Origin: Basidiobolus meristosporus CBS 931.73
Taxonomy: Eukaryota > Basidiobolomycota > Basidiobolomycetes > Basidiobolales > Basidiobolaceae
NCBI GenBank assembly: GCA_002104905.1
Contig: MCFE01000156.1
Span: 87,516 to 151,515 of the forward strand
Direction: 5' to 3'
Length of the DNA stretch: 64,000 bases
Below are positions 57,379-64,000 of this stretch, piece by piece. The position numbers and the translations under genes were made by a program. Every line of letters starts with the position of its first letter. Position 1 is the stretch's first letter. The notes beneath the pieces were generated by a model, which was not told where the DNA came from, did not search any database, and saw only the letters and a program-made list of their open reading frames with translations.

Positions 57379-60300
57379 CGAGCTGTCACTCTCTGCAATG
57401 TCTACTACTGCTATTACTGGAATTTTTCCCTCTGCTGAAAAGTTGGATGGATCTAACTACCAAGTGTGGAAGGTGAAGATGAAGATGCTGCTGCAAGAAA
57501 GAGGCCTTTGGGATATTGTCATGGGAGAAGAATGCCCTCCTAAAAACGTGGGAGAGGAAGCCTTAAAGTACCAGAAGAAAGAACAAAGTGCCTTTAACTG
57601 CATTTGCCTTAATGTCAAGGACAAATTGCTAATTCAATGCTCAAGAGCAAAAACGGCAAAGAATGCCTGGAAGGCATTAGAAGACACCTACCAGTCATGT
57701 TCAGCTGCCAAGAAAATGTATCTGAGAAGAAAATTCTTTACTACAAAGATGCTGCCAGGAGAAGAAATGAAAAATCTAATTAACAGAATTACCCTGCTGG
57801 TAGATGAGATGGAATCTGTGGGCGCACCAACTACTGATGAGGATGTGATAGTTACCATCCTGAATAGCCTGACAGACAAGTTTCAGGGCCTTGTATCAGC
57901 CCTAGAGTCCAGAACTGAAGATTTGACCTTAAATTACGTATATGGAAGGCTCCTGGATGAAGAATTAAGAAAATCAAGCGCCAATAAGAAGGAAGAAGAA
58001 AATGCTTTAATAAGCAATGATAACCAACAAAGGAGGTACCCAAGACCCTACAAAGGCAACAACAACCTATTTTGCAACTACTGCAAAAGGAAAGGACACA
58101 CATCAGACCGGTGTTTCAAAAAGAGAGATTATCAGCAAAAGAAGCCTGAATATGGAAATGCTGCAACAACTGAAGATAGACTATTCATATCTGCACTAAA
58201 TATGACCACAAACAAGGATTCTCAGACGTGGTATATTGACTCTGGAGCTTCTCAACACTTTACACACCAAAAAGAACTTTTTACCCAATATCAAGAAATT
58301 CCAATTAAGAAGGTTTTCATGGGTGACGATAGAACACTTGATGCAGTGGGAGAAGGAACTATCCAAGTAAACCTTAGAAGCAGTGAAGGAAGCCATACAC
58401 TGACCTTTAAAGAAGTACTCTATGTACCAGAAATAGCTAAGAACCTACTCTCTGTAAGCAAGGCCACAGCAGAAGGACTCAGTTTCAGTTTTGACAATTC
58501 TGGATGCAGGATCACTGATCAAAATGGTGCTCATATTGCTTCGGGCATCAGAGATCAGAACCTATACAAGTTGACTTATATTCCATCATATCTGGAAGCC
58601 AATATAAGTAACTTAAATGAAGAAACACCAATGCTTTGGCACAGGAGATTTGGACACATCAATTTTGATTATTTGCGCAAAATGATCAAAGATCAGCTAA
58701 TTTCTGGAGTGAAAATTGATCCCCCAGCTAATTTGGAGCACTGTGAAGCCTGCATATATGGGAAACAAGCCAGACAACCGTTCAAGAGCTCTGGGTTAAT
58801 CAAAACTAAGAAAAAATTAGATCTAATTCACTCAGATCTGTGTGGACCTATGCAAAATTTATCCTTAGGCGGGATGAAGTATTTAATCACTTTTATTGAT
58901 GATTATACAAGATACACATGGGTCTACTTCATGGAGAGAAAGGAAGAAGCTCTGTCTAAGCTCAGGGAGTTTAAAGCCATGGTGGAGAGAGAAACTGGTG
59001 AAAAAATCAAGAAAATACGCTCTGACAATGGTGGAGAATATACCTCAAAACTCTTCATCCACTTCTGCAAAATTCATGGGATAAAGCAAGAGACTACTGT
59101 ACCATACTCCCCACAGCAAAATGGAGTAGCAGAACGAGCTAACAGATCAATAATTGATATGGCAAGATCTATGATCCATGATCAAAAATTATCCTATGAT
59201 TTTTGGGCGGAATCAGTTGCCACTGCTGTATATCTTAAAAATAGGAGTTATAACAGAATACTTCGTGATTCTACTCCATTTGAAGCATGGTATGGATACA
59301 GACCAAGTGCAGAACATCTAAGAATATTTGGGTGTACAGCATATGCCAAAAAATTGGCTGGAAATCAGTCAAAATTTGAGCCAAAAAGTGTAAAATGCAT
59401 TTTTTTGGGCAACTGCAATGAGAGTAAGGCATACAGACTCTACAATACCAAAGCAAAGAAGCTTATCAAGTCCAGGGATGTGTTGTTTGATGAAAATTCA
59501 AAATTTTCACAAAAAATGACATCAGATGATGACGAAAATTTGATCTCAAGTTCACCAATTGTCAGGATTGAATCAGAGCAAAACAATGAAAATTTTTTCA
59601 CTCCAGAGGACTCTACAACCGTGGTTCAGCCAGAATCAGTGCCCAGGAATATCCCAGAAGTGATCATTCCAGTATCAAATGCCCGGAGATCCAATCGGAC
59701 AAGAAATAGCCCAAATTACTATATCAATGAGGGTACAAACTTAGCCTATGCCTATTCAGTCCATGTTGATGAACCCCAGACTGTAAAAGAGGCCCTAAAT
59801 AGCCCTCAGACGAAGTTTTGGAGATCTGCAATGACTGAGGAATATCAGGCACTGATGGAAAATCAAACTTGGGACTTAGTCAAATTACCAATCAACCGAA
59901 AATCAATTGGATGCAGATGGGTCTTCAAGACAAAATACAAGGCTGATGGTACAATTGAAAGATACAAAGCAAGACTTGTAGCCAAAGGATACTCTCAAAC
60001 AAAAGGACTTGACTATACTGAGACCTTTGCACCGGTAGCCAAGTTTAATTCCATCAGATTAATATTGGCTATTGCAGCCAAATATAAGTTTTATATTCAT
60101 CAAATGGATGTAAAAACTGCATTTTTGAATGGAGAACTTGATGAGGACGTGTATATGGACCAGCCTGATGGGTTTGTTGACCAAGATAACCCCCATTTGG
60201 TCTGCAAGCTTAAAAAGTCACTATATGGTCTCAAACAATCACCGAGAGCCTGGAATTGCAAGATAGATTCTTATTTGGAATCTTTGAGTTTCAAAAGGAG

Positions 60301-61342
60301 TAATACTGACTATAGTATATACTATAAGCCAGATAGAGCAAATCTAGTTCTATTAGCTCTATATGTGGATGATCTTATTATAGCCGCCAATAACCTAGAA
60401 ACATTGGAAGAGACTAAATCCAGCCTATCTAAGGAGTTCAAGATGTCCGATCTAGGAGAACTTAGTTACTACTTAGGGATTAAGTTCTCCATAGACAGAA
60501 GTACCCAGACTATTACCCTAAGCCAATCCAAGTATATTCAAGATATACTAAAGAAGTACAAAATGGAAGACTGTAAACCGGCAGCTACCCCAATGGAGAC
60601 AAACCTTAACTTGGTCAAAACTCAACCAAATCAAGAGAGCTTGGTGCCATCTGAAAGCCCTGACTTTCCTTATCAATCTATGGTCGGCAGTCTGATGTAT
60701 ATCATGCTTGGAACACGTCCAGATATCTCATATTCAGTGGGAGTTGTCAGCCAACATAATCAGAATTATGGATCTGATCATATTGCAGCAGTTAAGCGGA
60801 TTTTTAGATACCTAAAAGGAACTGCTGATATCTGCTTAAGATACACTTATAAGGATTCAGAACAGGATCTTGTGGGATACTCTGATGCTGATTGGGGACA
60901 AAATTTAGAAGACAGAAGATCCACCACAGGATACACCTTTCTTTACTGTCAAGGAGCAATTTCATGGAATTCAAGAAAGCAACCAATCATAGCACTTTCT
61001 ACCACAGAGGCAGAGTATATGGCAGCCTGTGAAGCTACAAAAGAAGCAATGTGGTTAAGAAAGCTCTTTACAGATTTAGGCCTATGTCAAAAAACGCCTA
61101 TTACTTTATTTCAAGATAATCAAGGATGTATACAATTAGGTAGAAATCCAACTTTTCATGCTAGAACCAAGCACATAGATATTAGACATCATTTCATACG
61201 TAAAGCTATAGAGAATAACTTAGTTAGCTTAGTTTACTGTCCTACAGATAAAATGATTGCAGACATATTTACCAAACCACTAGCTAGAGACAAGTTTGAA
61301 TATCTTAGGTCAAAATTAGGACTAGTCAGTATGAACATTTAG
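57371..61342 (+). CDS. Copia Gag-Pol polyprotein
   Basis: One frame of 1323 residues from the ATG inside the primer site (1314 from the ATG at 57398, which heads MSTTAITGIF and is an equally good start; the frame is also open back into the LTR). Order: Gag with the UBN2-type region and a zinc knuckle CNYCKRKGHTSDRC; aspartic protease WYIDSGASQHF; integrase HHCC zinc finger (HRRFGHINF...CEACIYGKQ) and catalytic core (HSDLCGP, IDDYTRYTWVYF, SDNGGEYTS, PQQNGVAERANR); reverse transcriptase with YVDDLIIAA; RNase H with YSDADWGQ and DNQGC. PR-INT-RT-RH order is diagnostic of Ty1/copia. All catalytic residues are present and no frameshift separates Gag from Pol, so stoichiometry must be set by processing or splicing. 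Confidence 0.97.
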   Translation: MSPELSLSAMSTTAITGIFPSAEKLDGSNYQVWKVKMKMLLQERGLWDIVMGEECPPKNVGEEALKYQKKEQSAFNCICLNVKDKLLIQCSRAKTAKNAWKALEDTYQSCSAAKKMYLRRKFFTTKMLPGEEMKNLINRITLLVDEMESVGAPTTDEDVIVTILNSLTDKFQGLVSALESRTEDLTLNYVYGRLLDEELRKSSANKKEEENALISNDNQQRRYPRPYKGNNNLFCNYCKRKGHTSDRCFKKRDYQQKKPEYGNAATTEDRLFISALNMTTNKDSQTWYIDSGASQHFTHQKELFTQYQEIPIKKVFMGDDRTLDAVGEGTIQVNLRSSEGSHTLTFKEVLYVPEIAKNLLSVSKATAEGLSFSFDNSGCRITDQNGAHIASGIRDQNLYKLTYIPSYLEANISNLNEETPMLWHRRFGHINFDYLRKMIKDQLISGVKIDPPANLEHCEACIYGKQARQPFKSSGLIKTKKKLDLIHSDLCGPMQNLSLGGMKYLITFIDDYTRYTWVYFMERKEEALSKLREFKAMVERETGEKIKKIRSDNGGEYTSKLFIHFCKIHGIKQETTVPYSPQQNGVAERANRSIIDMARSMIHDQKLSYDFWAESVATAVYLKNRSYNRILRDSTPFEAWYGYRPSAEHLRIFGCTAYAKKLAGNQSKFEPKSVKCIFLGNCNESKAYRLYNTKAKKLIKSRDVLFDENSKFSQKMTSDDDENLISSSPIVRIESEQNNENFFTPEDSTTVVQPESVPRNIPEVIIPVSNARRSNRTRNSPNYYINEGTNLAYAYSVHVDEPQTVKEALNSPQTKFWRSAMTEEYQALMENQTWDLVKLPINRKSIGCRWVFKTKYKADGTIERYKARLVAKGYSQTKGLDYTETFAPVAKFNSIRLILAIAAKYKFYIHQMDVKTAFLNGELDEDVYMDQPDGFVDQDNPHLVCKLKKSLYGLKQSPRAWNCKIDSYLESLSFKRSNTDYSIYYKPDRANLVLLALYVDDLIIAANNLETLEETKSSLSKEFKMSDLGELSYYLGIKFSIDRSTQTITLSQSKYIQDILKKYKMEDCKPAATPMETNLNLVKTQPNQESLVPSESPDFPYQSMVGSLMYIMLGTRPDISYSVGVVSQHNQNYGSDHIAAVKRIFRYLKGTADICLRYTYKDSEQDLVGYSDADWGQNLEDRRSTTGYTFLYCQGAISWNSRKQPIIALSTTEAEYMAACEATKEAMWLRKLFTDLGLCQKTPITLFQDNQGCIQLGRNPTFHARTKHIDIRHHFIRKAIENNLVSLVYCPTDKMIADIFTKPLARDKFEYLRSKLGLVSMNI

Positions 61343-61353
61343 CTGAGTGGGAG

Positions 61354-61703
61354 TGTCGTAAAAATTCGTATTTTCCACCTAAATATTCACCTAACTTAGT
61401 CACTTAGATCACCACCTTCAAATCCTAGAGAATACTGACCAAATTCCTTGTCGGGATTTACTTAGAATATTTTCACCAAAATACCAGGTACCCAGAACAT
61501 GAAAATTCTCAAAGTTGTCCAAACAGCCCCAAAATTTGCACACATGTTCTTGGGACCTTCCTTAACCTATTCTACGTGTTTGTAATGCCAAGACCATGTA
61601 AAAGTATAAATACTACTTTTACATTCAATAAATCATTAAGTGAAAACCACATAATCTACTTGTTCTCCAAATCACTTCCAATATCTCCAAGACTCTTACA
61701 ACA
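61354..61703 (+). repeat. 3' LTR of intact copia element
   Basis: 350 bp, four transitions from the 5' LTR. Its 5' tip reads TGTCG where the other has TGTTG. Confidence 0.97.
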
Positions 61704-61708
61704 AGGAA
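61704..61708 (+). repeat. Target-site duplication AGGAA (right)
   Basis: Pairs with 57012-57016. Confidence 0.95.
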
Positions 61709-62080
61709 GAAATGAGTACAAAGCAGCTACTAGGGCACATTCTTAATGAATTGGCAGCAATCTCTCAGCGGCACAAGAGGGAAGGCAAAGGAAGTGCTGA
61801 GACTGAAAATATCTTGCGGCATAGTGCCCATGGTCTTACTGTCCCACTTAAGAACCATCAAGCATTTGGCGTACAATGGCTGATGTATACAGAGGCCATC
61901 CATAAAGGAGCATTGCTTGCCAATTCCATGGGACTTGGAAAGACATTGCAGATATTAAGTTGCATATTGGAGACACCTGAGCAAAGGCCAAATCTTATTG
62001 TTGTCACGCTTGGAATACTTCTTAATTGGGTGATGGAGATAAAGACAAAAACAAGGATATCCAATGAAGGGTTAGAGTTA

Positions 62081-64000
62081 GGGGGGGAGACAGTCACCAA
62101 CAGGTGAAATCTTTATTTCAGTTGAAACAAAGAAGCCAGCGCTACTGTTGTAGCTTTGATACAAGAGTGTGTAGCTGAGGGGAATTTGTAGGTAAGTTAA
62201 TAAGAAGTGATGATAGCTCTTCAGTGCTCAAGACACTGTTCAGTGGGAAGGGGGGTAGCAAGAGAGGTAAGAATGACTTGTGAACAACATTAATGAGGGG
62301 AATGTGATAAGGATTGATATTCATCATAAATGGAGTGTGCTGCTGCAGATATTGCTGCCAAAGGTCTGTCAAGTATTTCAGGTAGGCCAGCTTGGGTTTT
62401 TCTGACTGCAGAATAAAGTGAGCAAACTTCTTGACTTCAGGATCTCCAAGTATAGTTCTCCAGCAGGAGCCAGGTGTTGTGTGGTGTGTTCTCTTCCAGG
62501 CCTTAATCAGTGGGTTGTTGCAGTTGTGAAGTCTGAGGTATAATCTGGTTCTAAGGTAGAGAAGTCTGATCTTATAGGGCATAAACCCAAAAGCACCAAG
62601 AATAGCATGTCTGTAGGGGCATTCAGGCAAATGAGGCACCAAGGAGGTAATGCACCATACTGCAAACTTGTCAAGCTTAGTGCAGTCTCTAGAAGTAAGA
62701 GAGAGAAGTGGTAAGCCAAATTCCAGGACAGGGAAGACAAACTGCTTGAGTAGAAGGAGGCAGCTGGGAGCTGAAGTTGTAGGAGGAGTAACAGCCAACA
62801 GCTTGTGGAGTGCCTGTCTTGCAAGGATAATTCTCTTCTTCAGGTGTGCTCCAGAGTCTAGTCCAGTAGGAAGGAAAGGAAAGCCAAGATATGTAGCAGA
62901 AACCTGAGCAGGTAGAGTGGAGTTCTCCAAGTTGATGGCAGAGCCCAAAGGTACTGTCTTTGCAATGGAAAGCTGGAGATTATTCTTCTGCAGATACTGC
63001 TGGATGGTCTGGGAGTCTTGTTGCACATTGGAGGAGGATATTCTGATGTCATCAGCAAAGAGAGTAACCAGGCAGTCAGCTGAGAGTCTTGTGAAATCAT
63101 TCAGGAAGATGGCAAACAGTATAGGACCAAGCACAGAGCCTTGAACCACTCCATTAGGAACTGAGAACACAGCTGATTGCTCACTTGGGTGCAGAATTCT
63201 TGCTTGTGGATCCAGAAACAGAGACCTGACAAGGAGGGTGAGAGAGGTACTGGAGAAGCATTGCAACTTGGACCAAAGCAGATTTCTGTCAACTGAATCA
63301 AAGGCCTTAGTAATATCAAACAGAACTGAGGGATACTTGCACTGGAGAGAGTGATCTTGGCTAAGTATGACTGCATATTCCAAGGAGAGGCCAGGAACAA
63401 AGCCAAACTGTGCAGGATGAAACTTGAGGGAGTCAGAGTAGAGCTCCTGAGCAAGCAGAAGCTCAAACACCTTTCTGCAGGTGGGCAGCAGAGATATAGG
63501 CCTGTAGGAGCTAGGATCCAGGTGCTTTCCTTTACCCTTGTACAGTGGCAGAACATTTGCAAAGGACCATTCCTCAGGAGTAGAAAGCTGGGCTGAGCAT
63601 TGCTGAAACAGTGGAAGCAGAAGTGCAGACATGGCCTTAGAACTAGTCTTCAGAAGCTCATAGGAGATTGTGTCCACACTTGGAGCAGTAGAGTTGGGAA
63701 GCCTCTTGAGCACATTATGGATTCTCCTTTGATCAAGTGCAAGTGGGATGGGCAGAGTCTTGAAGTCAGGATGAAAGCCAGGAGTTGAGTACTGCTTTGT
63801 AGAGAAGAAGATGTTAGCCAGCTGTTCTGTTGAAGGTAACTTCCTGGAAGAGGGCCTCATTGCTCTGTAGAGTCTTGATACTGTTCTTGTTATACAGTTG
63901 GAAGATTGCAGAGGCAAAGAACTCATAATATGATCCCAGAGCTGAGTATGCAGAGTGTGGTGAATTGCCTTGGAGAGGTGTATTGCTGTCAGGAGGAGTT
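62081..64000 (-). mobile_element. Non-LTR retrotransposon (LINE), 3' half
   Basis: Minus-strand element entering from the right edge. After the ORF stop at 62142 comes a 60-bp 3' end with CTGAAATAAAGATTTCACCT and then a seven-C tract (plus-strand G, 62081-62087) followed by TAACTCTAACCC. There is no poly(A) tail. It interrupts the SNF2-like frame. The exact junction is ambiguous by about 15 bases because the flank is itself TTAGGG-like. Confidence 0.85.
62142..64000 (-). CDS. LINE reverse transcriptase (ORF2), 5' end beyond the window
   Basis: The frame is open from the window edge to a TAG at 62144-62142, about 619 residues visible. Reverse transcriptase motifs in order: VLPLYKGKGKHLDPSSYRPI (finger), LPTCRKVFELLLAQEL, VLFDITKAFDSVDRNLLW (motif A Asp), NGVVQGSVLGPILFAIFLND (motif B), LVTLFADDIRISSS (catalytic FADD), then YLGFPFLPTGL (motif E). 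Downstream is a helical thumb/C-terminal domain without a clear CCHC or RNase H. The endonuclease would be N-terminal, outside the window. Motifs fit non-LTR elements of Jockey/CR1-Tad-like type; the clade cannot be fixed by eye. No stop or frameshift in the visible part, so it may be young. Confidence 0.93.
   Translation of the reverse strand, partial: LLLTAIHLSKAIHHTLHTQLWDHIMSSLPLQSSNCITRTVSRLYRAMRPSSRKLPSTEQLANIFFSTKQYSTPGFHPDFKTLPIPLALDQRRIHNVLKRLPNSTAPSVDTISYELLKTSSKAMSALLLPLFQQCSAQLSTPEEWSFANVLPLYKGKGKHLDPSSYRPISLLPTCRKVFELLLAQELYSDSLKFHPAQFGFVPGLSLEYAVILSQDHSLQCKYPSVLFDITKAFDSVDRNLLWSKLQCFSSTSLTLLVRSLFLDPQARILHPSEQSAVFSVPNGVVQGSVLGPILFAIFLNDFTRLSADCLVTLFADDIRISSSNVQQDSQTIQQYLQKNNLQLSIAKTVPLGSAINLENSTLPAQVSATYLGFPFLPTGLDSGAHLKKRIILARQALHKLLAVTPPTTSAPSCLLLLKQFVFPVLEFGLPLLSLTSRDCTKLDKFAVWCITSLVPHLPECPYRHAILGAFGFMPYKIRLLYLRTRLYLRLHNCNNPLIKAWKRTHHTTPGSCWRTILGDPEVKKFAHFILQSEKPKLAYLKYLTDLWQQYLQQHTPFMMNINPYHIPLINVVHKSFLPLLLPPFPLNSVLSTEELSSLLINLPTNSPQLHTLVSKLQQ

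Larger units (their letters stand above)
57017..61703 (+). mobile_element. Intact Ty1/copia retrotransposon
   Basis: 4687-bp element: 5' LTR 57017-57366, primer site from 57367, single gag-pol frame, purine tract GAGTGGGAG just before 61354, 3' LTR 61354-61703, AGGAA duplications outside. The two 350-bp LTRs differ at four positions. It has every structural part needed and an uninterrupted ORF, so it is the probable youngest and possibly active member; copies A, B and 1 are its decayed relatives. Confidence 0.97.
56660..62080 (+). pseudogene. Kelch-like / SNF2-helicase reading frame split by copia and LINE
   Basis: The frame starts in a kelch-like block (CLFLLGSYPTPLEPPYSQPN, FLNKFYCLKLQTGDWERQYV), open to 57016. 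The young copia element plus its duplicated AGGAA is 4692 bp, a multiple of three. On the far side the same frame continues at 61709 and within 55 codons shows SNF2-family ATPase motifs: a Q-like LKNHQAFGVQWL, motif I GALLANSMGLGKTLQ (Walker A), and motif Ia NLIVVTLGILLNWVMEI. It is cut at about 62080 by the LINE 3' end. So the locus held an ORF reaching the SNF2 motifs before both insertions. Whether kelch and SNF2 parts were one protein, or adjacent frames sharing phase by chance (an ATG occurs at 61712), is open. Confidence 0.55.

Noticed and set aside
62065-62090. True telomere repeats
   Set aside because: Only two degenerate TTAGGG-like units; too few to call an interstitial telomere. 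Reported only as a feature of the LINE end.

Overview
The window is nuclear DNA of a filamentous fungus. Its housekeeping genes carry many short introns (about 55-95 nt, GT-AG), its proteins are fungal in type, and it is loaded with retrotransposons. One intron in the AIP1 gene has the complete signature of a U12-type (minor spliceosome) AT-AC intron. Minor introns are known from early-diverging fungi such as Mucoromycota and largely lost in Dikarya, so I infer a zygomycete-grade or other early-diverging fungus. I cannot name the species.

Layout. (1) 1-7.6 kb: debris of a Tnp2-like DNA transposase, a decayed unknown ORF with an in-frame internal duplication, and a broken Ty3/gypsy pol on the minus strand. 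(2) 7.6-21.4 kb: a Ty1/copia nest. An old minus-strand copy was hit by a second minus-strand copy (copy A), and copy A was split by a plus-strand copy (copy B) with a 5-bp target duplication. All are inactivated; LTR scraps surround them. (3) 21.4-29 kb: mostly non-coding host DNA holding one two-exon C2H2 gene resembling SFP1. (4) 29-31 kb: a cluster of solo, nested and rearranged copia LTRs. (5) 31.7-52.3 kb: a host-gene island: PP4 phosphatase catalytic subunit (PPH3), DHBP synthase (RIB3), an F-box/LRR protein, a tail-anchored SNARE (BOS1/membrin), AIP1, cytochrome c oxidase subunit (COX4), ERG28, a small C2H2 protein and a secreted metallo-beta-lactamase-fold protein. Exons were joined by hand; every junction set given keeps frame and gives family-typical lengths. 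(6) 52.3-64 kb: repeats again: a LINE-like 3' end, GC hairpins, a 155-bp tandem array, decayed ORFs with kelch-like and SNF2-helicase segments, an apparently intact copia element (two 350-bp LTRs, AGGAA target duplication, one gag-pol ORF), and the 3' half of a non-LTR retrotransposon running off the right edge.

The host genes cover unrelated basic functions (signalling, riboflavin and sterol synthesis, ER-Golgi traffic, actin turnover, respiration); RIB3 through ERG28 all lie on the minus strand but look like separately transcribed genes. The main second-look items are the U12-type intron, the intact copia element with a copia/Ty5-like half-tRNA primer site, two short internal inversions in copies of this family, CpG-biased decay, and the kelch/SNF2 reading frame that stays open across the young insertion.
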